A DNA stretch of 22,082 nucleotides from JBKHBT01 sp046542255 (GTDB taxonomy: Bacteria > UBP14 > UBA6098 > JBKHBT01), in the NCBI GenBank assembly GCA_046542255.1, contig JBKHBT010000052.1, positions 1 through 22,082 on the forward strand, given 5' to 3'. The position numbers and the translations under genes were made by a program. This document shows, piece after piece, positions 9,601 through 17,900 of this stretch. Under the pieces are notes generated by a model. It saw only the letters and a list, made by a program, of their open reading frames with translations, was not told where the DNA came from and did no database searches. The first letter of the stretch is position 1. Each line of letters opens with the position of its first letter.

Positions 9601-10260
9601 AGATGGCTCGAAATGCTTCAGGCGGATCTCACATCAAAAGGGCTCGGAGTCAGAGAACCGATAGCCGACAATAGAATTCCGGAAGGCCGTGCATTAAATA
9701 GAAGCGTATATCTAAATATCATTATGGAAAAACAGAGCAAAACTCCAGCTCATTTTGCCAGAATGTATATCTATGATTGCGATTCTCTAAGTGCTGCCGG
9801 CAATATTGAAGCAGCAATAGCCAAACTCGATAGCATCGATTTTGATAAACTCGATAATGCTGAAGTAAAGGCAGAAGTACTATTTAAGAAAATCGACATT
9901 TGCGAAAAGGATAAGGAGAAAATCAACATACTCAATAAATTCAAGGCCATTCGTAATGATATTAAAGAAGAAGCTGAACTGATGATAAAGCTAGCCGGCC
10001 TTGAAATGGAATTAAAGCGATATGATATGGCTCTGGACTATATGGAGCTTGCTGTTGCTCAAAATCCAGATAATGCGAATCTTTACTATCAAATGGGATT
10101 AGTTAATCTTAAATTTTTCCAGGAGAAGGGCCAAAAGAGCAATCTCGATAAGGCTCTTAAGAATTTCCAGGAAACAGTCAAAAAAGATCCGGCACATTAT
10201 AAGGCCAAGAAAAAGATGTTGGCCATCGAAGAGATAATGTTTGAGCTAAAAGATATGTAA
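6679..10260 (+). CDS. PorV/PorQ-like barrel fused to Ig/FN3-like, OmpA-like and TPR domains
   Basis: 1193-aa envelope protein. Residues 1-17 are a signal peptide. Residues 18-315 read as a PorV/PorQ (UPF0164)-type outer-membrane barrel: ANPFARDAALGEAGYA and ASMVLSNPSQM near the start, then alternating strands with GLG/GVGGG turns. An Ig/FN3-like domain (about 320-440, ending YYWTVVSSDSG, PWSFT) follows. OmpA-like domains are visible at about 474-617 (FFDQGSSEI, NRSQNVKEAI, SRVEIG) and 875-1013 (GHACILGD, YNRRLSVERSEDERDNF, EGRALNRSVYLNI), with a weaker one at 630-755. TPR helices occupy about 1022-1190. In the last OmpA unit the peptidoglycan-binding GHTD Asp is replaced (Cys931). The ATG at 6679 is preferred because GAGGGAG lies six bases upstream; longer readings would run back into the previous gene. 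Inferred role: an envelope-spanning partner that exports, anchors or scaffolds the upstream vWA protein. Confidence 0.82.
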   Translation: MRRLILIIVIASIAFCQGPTGTVLKANPFARDAALGEAGYALPARDASMVLSNPSQMTTLKTMGLSASYIDWFADSKIGYLSMYHRLMHRRLFLGLGGMFYTVPEWDNDNWMDGGGQPAIDATEFSGRLALSYRFTQPSSPNNVSLGINGDFFNSTIGSYSAYGLGVGGGLVYSWQNRVYISAMLDRFTVIKPDFVTGGNEENLPQNLNFGASYVFDMPGFFSGIGLLAGSRYSLNDGRFDYSMGIETYLGNNFAFRIGAMEGGKRPHAVGAGIGTKFNMGKNVLKLDYSYSPYRDDIAYADLSAHRVTLSFDNERLPQFNLVSIPDGTEYEVANEDTIEVSLCWEARKRWNDDFRYDYTIKVTNDPYMSRDEVFDTTISESTIAGKGQIIPAKLCFDMAIYPSDLDTTEYYWTVVSSDSGKEKQEAKNAPWSFTRIDTLYDKCPPKIDELYVENDKLELHSAQQYITESPALPIVFFDQGSSEIVSPREHKAITDPDWGMQIEPIDEQCIRRVPYHYYDTLFALFASELKNNPDVALVLKSYTSHEKNPDLDLMINRSQNVKEAITKMGVSGSRIIIENFDNYNPKVKRAYNHPHNNQRQSNAVKDDNSRVEIGARLPEHSMYEAIIRYPQYEFGTELPKTELDASTIRKVKNDSQFKQILNANKSVSLVIQVNVNPDYTTSDLGSWRKREYLAMEYGYALGYEYADSLSSKLGIPKDRIQVWIVKDYDQKKDGMKTQVYMTADEIIYMPMKHRYTELTEESQKQVKDNPAIIKPDVKMHCRDSRDRFDSWKLEILNSDDKVISLLDKGKDVDKLKQLYRDGIEWDWLLKDESLCDFNVPYYARFIIKYDNNKADTSTYGPLLIDVEYAGREEMVLISLHHFDKAVPLSMTMRNRADPAAAKFVSDKIDEWKSRREMLIDAEYIFEGHACILGDSSYNRRLSVERSEDERDNFIRILKSTDDYVEALDSLYGKRWLEMLQADLTSKGLGVREPIADNRIPEGRALNRSVYLNIIMEKQSKTPAHFARMYIYDCDSLSAAGNIEAAIAKLDSIDFDKLDNAEVKAEVLFKKIDICEKDKEKINILNKFKAIRNDIKEEAELMIKLAGLEMELKRYDMALDYMELAVAQNPDNANLYYQMGLVNLKFFQEKGQKSNLDKALKNFQETVKKDPAHYKAKKKMLAIEEIMFELKDM

Positions 10261-10284
10261 TACTAAAGTTATAAATAATTATAG

Positions 10285-10317
10285 CCCTTGAATTCTATTG
10301 AGTTCGGGGGTTTGATT
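10285..10317 (+). terminator. Likely rho-independent terminator of the vWA/barrel operon
   Basis: An 11-bp stem (10285-10295 with 10300-10310, including three G-T wobbles, four-base loop) is followed by tttgatt. It starts 25 bases after the stop of the barrel gene. The U-tract is short and interrupted, so termination may be partial. Confidence 0.5.
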
Positions 10318-10444
10318 ATTCATCGATGTTTTATGACTTACCTGCTGGATTGAATTAAATTGCCTGACATTGCAGCTAATCTAATAAAGTACTTGTTTTA
10401 TTTTTAATAATTCACTTATTTAAATGATAAATCAAAGGAGGATT

Positions 10445-10858
10445 ATGAAATTTCACACAGATTATATGTACTTCAATACAGAAAACCGGCGGGAATTTAT
10501 CAATATTACAGGTGATGTTGCCGCCGCTGTCCGTAAATCCAAAATCAAAGAGGGCATGGTAATGGTGAGTGCTATGCATATCACTGCCGGCGTTTTCATT
10601 AATGATGAAGAGCCGGGCATCAAGGCCGATATCATGGAAATGCTAGATGGCCTCGCACCTCTCGACAAAGATTATCGCCATCATAGAACCGGCGAGCAAA
10701 ATGGCGATGCGCATCTGAAAAATATTCTCGTACACCATCAGGTAATAGTACCGATTACAAATGGCAAACTGGACCTAGGCCCCTGGCAGCAGATTTTCTA
10801 TGCCGAATTCGATGGCCAGAGAAAAAAGCGGCTTGTCCTAAAAGCAATGGGCGAATAG
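10445..10858 (+). CDS. yjbQ: YjbQ family protein (UPF0047)
   Basis: 137-aa cytosolic protein of the YjbQ/UPF0047 family, whose members have been linked to a secondary thiamine-phosphate synthase activity; the physiological role is unsettled. Family signatures are clear: MHITAGVFINDEE, HHRTGEQNGDAHLKN, VIVPITNGKLDLGPWQQ and YAEFDGQRKKR. His and Asp/Glu residues in the HITAG and GDAHLK blocks are the conserved active-site residues. One difference is that the usual small LLG segment after AHLK reads ILVHH. The ATG at 10445 follows AAAGGAGG and fits family length; an upstream in-frame ATG at 10424 lacks a ribosome binding site. It is the first gene of a tight three-gene unit, with the glycosyltransferase starting 3 bp after its stop. 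No thiamine gene or riboswitch is visible nearby. Confidence 0.9.
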   Translation: MKFHTDYMYFNTENRREFINITGDVAAAVRKSKIKEGMVMVSAMHITAGVFINDEEPGIKADIMEMLDGLAPLDKDYRHHRTGEQNGDAHLKNILVHHQVIVPITNGKLDLGPWQQIFYAEFDGQRKKRLVLKAMGE

Positions 10859-10861
10859 TCG

Positions 10862-12766
10862 ATGAAAAAAATAAGGGCAATATTGCCTTCTTATGAATAT
10901 GCCAAACTAATTCTGCTTTTTCTTTTATTGGCAGCAACAGTCTTTGTATATGCCAGGACCTTGCACTATGGCTTCATTTTGGATGATCATTTTCTGATCG
11001 AGGAGAAAGTCGAGAGGCTATCGAATCCGGGAAATATTCCACGGTATTTTTTCAATAGTTATTCTGGAAATGAAAATATCGACCTTCCAAATTATAGGCC
11101 AATCGTTAATATTATCAATTCGCTGAATCTTTTGCTTTTGGGCAAAGAAGCAACCGGTTTTCATCTTTTGAATCTGATTTTTCACCTTATCAATATTACG
11201 CTTTTATTCTATCTTTTGATAAGAATGAAAATTAGGCTGAATGTGGCTTTCTGGGTTTCGGGCATTTTTGCGCTTCATCCCATGGTGGTGCCTTCGGTAG
11301 CATGGATTTCCGGCAGGACGGATATTATCGCACTATCATTTATCCTTGCCACGATGCATTTTATGATATCATATCGTGAATCCAAAAAACTCGGTTTTAT
11401 AATTGGTGCATGTTTATTGTATTTTATTGCACTTTTTTCAAAAGAGATAGCTTATCTATTTCCGCTTGCAGCATTTTCCTATTTCTGGCTATCGACTGAT
11501 GATAATCCAAAAGAAGCTGCTGAAGTTGTACTGCCTTTAGCATTGAGTTTCGTGCTCTATTTTATTCTTAAGGCCAGCTTTTTTATGCTGGTTCCATTTC
11601 ACGGCACTTTCAAGTTTTCTAATCTTGTGATGGTACCATCGGTTCTAAGCCATTATCTAAAAAATATATTCTTTCCACAACAACTAGTATTTATCCCGAA
11701 TTTCGAAAACGTTGTCAGAATTTCGGCGTCAGGTTTTATTGGATTTGCTATTTTTCTTATTTTTGCTGTTTTGGCCTTTGTCTTTCCTCTTAAGAAATAC
11801 CGATGGGGCATTTTGTGGTTTATATTTTTTATCGCTCCGGTTTTGCAGATTTTCAGCTTTAACAAACCGGCGGCATATTACTATTATATTCCGATAATTG
11901 GCATATTAGTGTTTTCAATTGGAATGATGGATAGATTTTTCGAAAATATCAAATTCCATAAATATATCGAAAACACTCTTTTTGCTGTTCTCCTTATTAT
12001 CCTGACTATTGTATCTATCGGTTATGCGAAAAATTTCCAGAATCAGCGCAAACTTGCAGAATCTACTCTCGAACAATCTCCTGATAACCGTTATGCAGCA
12101 GAACAACTTGGATACTATGAATATGTAGATGGAAATTTTGAGCGTGCTATCGAATTATATCATCTTTCGATGGAACCTGGAAAATCCAGCACCGAGCTAT
12201 TAAATCGTATGGGAATGACATTCCAGAAAGCCGGCGAATTTGATTCTGCAAGAGTATATTTCGAAAAATCGCTGGCTATCAAGAAATCGCCAATAACGTA
12301 TAGATTATTGGGCAAACTATATATGCAGACTGGCAATATCGCAGAAGCAATCGACAAACTCCATTGGGCAGTCAGGACAAATCCCAATGACTACAAATCC
12401 TATGCCGATCTTATTTTACTTTTTGCAGAAATAGATGACCTTGATAATGCAAAGAAGGCCTTCGATTATTCTACCGAAGCAAATCCCAAATACTGGAAAA
12501 GCTATAGGAATATGGGAAATGTATATCTCAATAATGAAAAATATAAAAAGGCTGTTGAGCTATATGAGAAGGCACTTAAGCTTAATCCTGCTGATGAAAT
12601 TCTATACAAGAATATCGGCATTATCTATTATAGACTCCTGGATAATAATAAAAAGGCAGTAGATTATCTAAAGCAATATATTAAACTTGCTGAAAAAGAC
12701 GAGGAATTAGATACAATTAAAAATATCATAAAAAATAACGAGACCAAAGATGGTGATGAAAACTAG
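10862..12766 (+). CDS. GT-C fold membrane glycosyltransferase with C-terminal TPRs (TMTC/PMT-like)
   Basis: 634-aa integral membrane protein. The first helix (about 14-31) is followed by an extracytoplasmic loop bearing Asp41-Asp42 (FILDDH), the position of the catalytic acid of GT-C enzymes that use lipid-linked sugars. NYRPIVN at 77-83, then FHLLNLIFHLIN at 100-111 and HPMVVPSVAWISGRTD at 139-154, match the pattern of bacterial relatives of eukaryotic TMTC/protein O-mannosyltransferases. About ten further hydrophobic helices run to residue 388. Residues about 409-610 are five to six TPRs (NPADEILYKNIGIIYYRLL is the last). The likely reaction is transfer of a sugar from a polyprenyl-phosphate donor to protein or lipid outside the membrane; the acceptor is unknown. 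It starts 3 bp after yjbQ and overlaps the next gene by 17 bp, implying translational coupling. There is no strong Shine-Dalgarno, in keeping with coupling. Confidence 0.82.
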   Translation: MKKIRAILPSYEYAKLILLFLLLAATVFVYARTLHYGFILDDHFLIEEKVERLSNPGNIPRYFFNSYSGNENIDLPNYRPIVNIINSLNLLLLGKEATGFHLLNLIFHLINITLLFYLLIRMKIRLNVAFWVSGIFALHPMVVPSVAWISGRTDIIALSFILATMHFMISYRESKKLGFIIGACLLYFIALFSKEIAYLFPLAAFSYFWLSTDDNPKEAAEVVLPLALSFVLYFILKASFFMLVPFHGTFKFSNLVMVPSVLSHYLKNIFFPQQLVFIPNFENVVRISASGFIGFAIFLIFAVLAFVFPLKKYRWGILWFIFFIAPVLQIFSFNKPAAYYYYIPIIGILVFSIGMMDRFFENIKFHKYIENTLFAVLLIILTIVSIGYAKNFQNQRKLAESTLEQSPDNRYAAEQLGYYEYVDGNFERAIELYHLSMEPGKSSTELLNRMGMTFQKAGEFDSARVYFEKSLAIKKSPITYRLLGKLYMQTGNIAEAIDKLHWAVRTNPNDYKSYADLILLFAEIDDLDNAKKAFDYSTEANPKYWKSYRNMGNVYLNNEKYKKAVELYEKALKLNPADEILYKNIGIIYYRLLDNNKKAVDYLKQYIKLAEKDEELDTIKNIIKNNETKDGDEN

Positions 12767-13631
12767 ATGTATCCATTATTCTATTTTAATATTTATTGCT
12801 TTTCTTATTATTTCTGCAAATCTTTTATTTGCCCAGCGAATCGCCGATCTATCCAAAATCGAAATACGTGGTTTTTCAGAGAATGATGGCGATATTCAAA
12901 TCGGCGAGTACAAGCTCGATACAGATGAATACAAAAACTATAGGCTCGATGGTTCCCAAATAGAAAACTTCGAGTACATTCGAATTTTTGTTTATGGCCT
13001 TTTCGATGCCAAAGCGCATGGAAATTATATCACAGTTTCTTTTAAGGGGGAAAAGAGATATACTTTGAAAAGCCAACATGGTAGCAGGAATATTTTCTAT
13101 TTTACAGAATCGGTCAAATACCTCGAAGATAGAACGGAAAGCTCATTGGAAGATCTGGAAATCAAGGTTTCATTGTATAAATACGGCGATAAGCCGGAAG
13201 TAATCATCGAGAAAGGCTACTTTCCCCTTTTTTCTGATAGCTTCCATGAAGAAGCTCCGGAATTCTATCGCTCGAACAGTTATAGCGGGAAAGACAAGGA
13301 CATTCGTGGCAAGATCGAATTTGCTCCAGAGGTCCTCGGCCTCGGCGAAATTGAAAATCGATCAGGAAATCGGATTTTGGTCTGGAGAATATATAATAAT
13401 TCCCGGAGAGATCGCGATATACTTGGCATTCGTCCAACATGCACGTGCACCAGGATACTTTGGCCGCTTCCTCCAATCCTTCTCGAGGGAGAATCATATA
13501 CTGAAATTGTCGCTATTTTTGACCCATCGCCATATAAAAACAAGAGAGTATCGATGAAGGTATTCATAGAGCTGGATTATTCACAAAGGCGTAAATGCGG
13601 TTTCAATGTATTTGTCAAAAGCTCAGATTAG
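12750..13631 (+). CDS. Secreted DUF1573-type protein with novel N-terminal region
   Basis: 293-aa exported protein. Residues 1-28 are a signal peptide ending LLFAQ. Residues about 33-165 form a beta-rich region I do not recognise (repeated strand patterns IRIFVYGLF, YITVSFKG, LEIKVSLYKYG). Residues about 187-290 resemble DUF1573, an Ig/ASH-like domain: FAPEVLGLGEIENRSGN, WRIYNNS, the hallmark PTCTCT (Cys231 and Cys233, usually sCgCt), a Pro-rich turn, LLEGESYTEIVAIFDPS and final strands. DUF1573 proteins are usually periplasmic or surface proteins of unknown function in FCB bacteria. ATGs at 12750 and 12756 are both possible; both lie within the last codons of the glycosyltransferase gene, so the two are probably co-translated. 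The coupling suggests it acts with, or is modified by, the GT-C enzyme, which is inference. Confidence 0.75.
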   Translation: MVMKTRCIHYSILIFIAFLIISANLLFAQRIADLSKIEIRGFSENDGDIQIGEYKLDTDEYKNYRLDGSQIENFEYIRIFVYGLFDAKAHGNYITVSFKGEKRYTLKSQHGSRNIFYFTESVKYLEDRTESSLEDLEIKVSLYKYGDKPEVIIEKGYFPLFSDSFHEEAPEFYRSNSYSGKDKDIRGKIEFAPEVLGLGEIENRSGNRILVWRIYNNSRRDRDILGIRPTCTCTRILWPLPPILLEGESYTEIVAIFDPSPYKNKRVSMKVFIELDYSQRRKCGFNVFVKSSD

Positions 13632-13650
13632 TGTAATTTCGCACATTAAA

Positions 13651-13689
13651 AAAACAAAAAGCCCGCATCATAGACGCGGGCTAAATTAT
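13651..13689. terminator. Bidirectional terminator between convergent genes
   Basis: agcccgc (13660-13666) and gcgggct (13676-13682) form a 7-bp GC-rich stem with a nine-base loop. On the minus strand it is followed by a long T-rich run (the complement of aaaaaaacaaaaa, 13648-13660), a strong signal for the M42 gene. On the plus strand only aaattatt follows, so it is weaker for the DUF1573 operon. Confidence 0.85.
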
Positions 13690-13704
13690 TGTATCTAAAT
13701 ATGA

Positions 13705-14808
13705 TTATTTATACCTAATCTTTTCGACTGCTTTCTTGTCCAGTTTCTTGATAACTGCTGTTAGAAGCTTGATTAGATTTTCGACATCGTCATTATGCAA
13801 TATGCCATTGTGTGCATGGATATAGCGAGTAGAAATCGATAGAGTCAGTGTTGGCGTTCCGCCGCGAGTCTGTGCGATTCTTCCGCCATCTGTGCCGCCT
13901 TTTGTCAGGCTGCCGAGTTGATATGGTATATTATTTTCTTCAGCTATATCGATAACAAAATCACGAAGGCGCGGATTCGGGGTCAGGCTTCCATCCATAA
14001 CGCTGATAGATGGGCCTTTGCCGAGTTTCTCTGCCCATTCGGAATCTTTGGCTCCCGGAATATCCGATGCTAATGTAACATCGACAGCAAATGCGATATC
14101 TGGATCGACAACATATGCGCTTGTGCCTGCGCCACGAAGGCCGACCTCTTCCTGAACTGTACCAACAGCATAATAGCTATTAGGGTGGTCATTCTTGGAA
14201 AGATTCTCGAGAACCTTGAGTGCAGCGATAACGCCAATGCGATTATCCCAGGCCTTGGCCATAAGCATCTTGCCATCTTTGCCCATCTTATGATAATCCG
14301 AAAGTGGAACAATCGGATCGCCAACGCGTATGCCAAGTTCCTTTTTGAGATAATCTTCATCGTCTTCGGTAACGCCGACATCGACATATAGATTTTCCAG
14401 CTTCATGACCTTTTTGCGCTCTTCCGGCTCGAGAGAATGTGGCGCCTTCGATCCGAATACGCCAATAATCTCTTTGCCACTGGATGTGCGCACAATAACC
14501 TTCTGGCCGACCAAATTATGAGTCCACCAGCCGCCAAGGTTATTGACCTTGAGATAATTCTGCTTGGTAATACCCTTGACCATAAAACCTATCTCGTCCA
14601 TATGGCCTGCAACCATTATCTTTGGTGCATTGGCAGAGCCTTTTTTCTCGGCGATGATCGAGCCGATTCCGCAACGGGTGATATTGTTTGCGAAAGGCTT
14701 GGCATCCTCGCGGAACAATTCGGCAACATCGTTCTCGAAGCTGCTGGGGCCGAAAGCATCTGTATATTTTTTCATGAATTTGTCGAAGCTTGTTAGCTTT
14801 TTAGCCAT
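13705..14808 (-). CDS. M42 family metallo-aminopeptidase
   Basis: 367-aa cytosolic dinuclear-metal aminopeptidase of family M42 (the TET-forming YsdC/FrvX/PepA-like group, sometimes mis-annotated as endoglucanase). It removes N-terminal residues from short peptides. All expected active-site residues are present: His69 and Asp71 in AGHMDEIGF, bridging Asp188 in AKAWDNRIG, the general base/ligand pair Glu220-Glu221 in VQEEVGLRGA, Asp243 in AVDVTLASD and His331 in STRYIHAHN. The final motif usually reads RYIHS-P; here it reads RYIHAHN, outside the ligand itself. KGGTDGGRI is also typical. Length is normal for the family. The ATG follows GGAG with suitable spacing. It is transcribed alone, divergent from the large protease gene and facing the DUF1573 gene across a shared terminator. 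Which N-terminal residue it prefers cannot be read from sequence. Confidence 0.95.
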   Translation of the reverse strand: MAKKLTSFDKFMKKYTDAFGPSSFENDVAELFREDAKPFANNITRCGIGSIIAEKKGSANAPKIMVAGHMDEIGFMVKGITKQNYLKVNNLGGWWTHNLVGQKVIVRTSSGKEIIGVFGSKAPHSLEPEERKKVMKLENLYVDVGVTEDDEDYLKKELGIRVGDPIVPLSDYHKMGKDGKMLMAKAWDNRIGVIAALKVLENLSKNDHPNSYYAVGTVQEEVGLRGAGTSAYVVDPDIAFAVDVTLASDIPGAKDSEWAEKLGKGPSISVMDGSLTPNPRLRDFVIDIAEENNIPYQLGSLTKGGTDGGRIAQTRGGTPTLTLSISTRYIHAHNGILHNDDVENLIKLLTAVIKKLDKKAVEKIRYK

Positions 14809-14918
14809 TTTAAACTCCCTTTTTTATTATTACTTATCATTATTCCCACAAGAACTTAAGAAATAATAGTTTAAGCTAAAAATTTAATTTTAACAAGTAA
14901 AATCCTTAGCTTTTTCTC

Positions 14919-14947
14919 TTGAAAAAGAAATATTTTATACATATCTT
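14919..14947 (+). promoter_or_regulatory. Candidate promoter of the large protease gene
   Basis: TTGAAA (14919-14924), 17 bases and TATCTT (14942-14947) match the sigma70 consensus at 5 of 6 and 4 of 6 positions, 50 bases before the GTG start. The whole divergent spacer (14809-14997) is AT-rich and must also carry the M42 promoter, so chance matches are likely. Confidence 0.3.
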
Positions 14948-14997
14948 AATAAGATGAGGAAGAGAAAAATAACTTAATACATTAAACAGGAGGAATT

Positions 14998-17900
14998 GTG
15001 AGAGTTTATCTTACGGCTATTCTTATGGTTTTAATTGCATTTGTATCGTTCGGCCAGAACAATGTCGATGCATTTTTCCCTCAAGGCCCAACTGTCTATA
15101 CACAGGTTATGGAAGACCTTGAGAATGATCTTATCACCGAAGAAGAAGCAATACTTTATATTTTGCAAAGCGTAAAGGCGCATGAAAGATTGCCCAAACG
15201 CTATATTGATTTACCAATGGAGCGTAGCCAGTCGGTGCCTATGAAAGAGGTTTACCGTATGCTGGCTAATAGAGAACCCGAAGAAGGCAGCGAGATTCTG
15301 GAGCTATTGGAAAGGCCATCGCTTCCTAATGTCCATTCAACAGAGCATTTTGATATTCACTATGGAAGTGGCGTATCCTATACCAATGTCGCAACATATA
15401 TGGAAGATGGCTATGATTATATCCATGATGTATTGGATTATTTCACACCGCCTTCTGACGGTGGCGTTGGCGGAAGCAGCCGATATGATATTTATATCAG
15501 CTCGACATCTTCCGGCGTTCTTGGCTATGCTGCTCCAGAAGCCACAGGCCCAGAACCCTGGCCAGATGCTACCAGCTATATCGTAATATCCAGCGATATA
15601 GTTTATGATACAGATTATACCAAAGTTACTACGATTCATGAGTATTTCCATGCTGTCCAGTTTGGATATGATGCTATGGATCCGGAGAATTTCTATTTCG
15701 AACATTCTTCATGCTGGGTAGAGAAAGAAAGATGGCCGGATTTCAGTATGCATGCTTCTCAGATGCCATCATTTTTCAATTATCCCGAGGTTTCGCTTCG
15801 CGAATACAATGGCGAGCATGAATACGGCAGCTATCATTTTAATGAGTATGTAGATCAGACATTTGGCCGCGATGCAATCAAGGAAATCTGGGAAGCTACC
15901 AGATATAGCTCCATGTTAAATAGCTGGCAGAGCGTATTTATGGATTATGGCTCCAGCCGTACCGATGCCCTCGCAGAGTTCTGGGAGTGGTGCTATTTTA
16001 CAGGAACACGCGCTACCCCGCATGGCTCATTCATAGAAGCTGGCGACTATCCTACAATAGCTATTGAAACAGACCATGCCACATATCCTGCTTCCGGCTC
16101 TGTAACTGGCCTTGATAATTATGGCGTTGGCTATGTCCGTTTCTATGTCCCCGGTGGCGCAAGCGGCCCATTCAACTTGATTTTCGATGGCGATGCCGAT
16201 GCATTATGGAATGCCCAACTTCTGCTTATCGATGGCGCTTCCTATGAAGTACGAGAAATTACTCTAAATAGCTATGGTTATGGCGTACTCGAGCTGGACT
16301 CGACCGAATATGAAGGCCTCGATGAGATGGTCCTTATAGGCGGCGTTGTTTCCCAATCCGGCAGCGGATGGGGATTTACATATACCGGCCAATTCGATGA
16401 TGTCGATCCAACATTTAATCCACCGAGAAACCTTGTAGCAGAATCCGACAATGATGGCTTTGTACCACTTGATTGGGACAATCCACTTGGCGCAAGTATC
16501 GGCGGATACGATGTTATTGCTTATGATGATGGCATGGGCGGCGGAACGCTTCCTATGGCAGATTATGGCATAGACTTCGAAGGCGTTAGTTTCGACCTTG
16601 CATCGGCATGTACGCTAAAGCAAATTATTCTTATGGGCGCACCCTCGGCAAGCGGGAATGTTACTATCCATGTCTATGCTGACGACGGCAGCGGTTATGC
16701 CGATATGGGCACAGAATTTGGCAGCAGTTTTTCAGCCTCGATTTCAGCAGGTACATGGGACACCACAGCAGTGCCAGGCGGCGGAATATATCTCGATGCC
16801 GGCACATATTTTATTGGCTATGACCGTGTAACCGAAGACAATGCCGTCCTATTGGACGCCGAAACCACAGAGAACCGTTCGGCAGCACATACATCCGAAG
16901 GCAGTTGGGCGGCACTCGATTATGATTATCTATTCCGTATCGGAATCAAAAGCATCGGCTCGACCGGTGGACTTACTGGTTTTAATGTATATCGTGGCTC
17001 ATCCAGTGGCGGGCCTTATTCCTATCTAACAACAACTGCGACATCCGAATATACAGACTCTGCTGTTGTGAATGGCACAGCTTATTATTATGCCGTCAAG
17101 GCAGACTATGCCGGCGAAGAAAGCCCATATTCCAATGAGGCGATGGCGGTTCCTAATGAAAGCAGCACAGGCGAAGGACTGCTCGGTGATTGCGAATTAA
17201 GTCCAGAAGGATACTATCGGTTTGGCTCCGGAAATGCTGCAGCACAGGAATTCAATATTGACAGGCCAGTGCAAATCACCCAGGTATTATATGCTACTCA
17301 TGGCGAAGGATATTTTCAGCCAAAGATTCATCCGTATGCCAGCGACCGCGTGCAGCCCAATATTCTACCGGCTACAACATGGTATTGCGATTCTACAGAA
17401 TGGCAGGTTATCGACATTACCGATTACAATGTAATTGTCAATAACGATTTTCTCGTATCATATCAGTGGATGGACACATCGGTTTATTTAGGCTATGAAA
17501 ATGTCGAAGAGTCCAATTGCTGGACAAATTTTGGCGTATGGACTTCCGTTGATACATTGCAATTCTCAATAATGTGTGTAGTTCGCGAACTGGATACAAC
17601 CGTTACATATACATTAGAAGGAACGGTTAACCTCGACCTCGGTTCAGGCGGTTCTTCCGGTGCGGATGACCTTTCGGGAAGCATCGTCTCGATACTTGGC
17701 ACTGATAAAGCAGACACAACAGGCACAGATGGCTATTATAGAATCGACTCGATTCCTCCTGGATTTGCCCGTGTCAAAGCATGGCATAGCGGTTATGAAT
17801 CCCAGATGATCGATATTGGTTTCGAAAGCGATGTAAGACAGAATTTCGCCCTTCTACCGATAGGCATTCCGAAGAATCCACCACAGGATTTATTTGCTGG

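Noticed and set aside
10261..10444. Thiamine (TPP) riboswitch upstream of yjbQ
   Set aside because: I looked for the conserved TPP element because of the YjbQ link to thiamine phosphate, and found no CTGAGA-type core or matching stems; only the upstream operon's terminator is visible.
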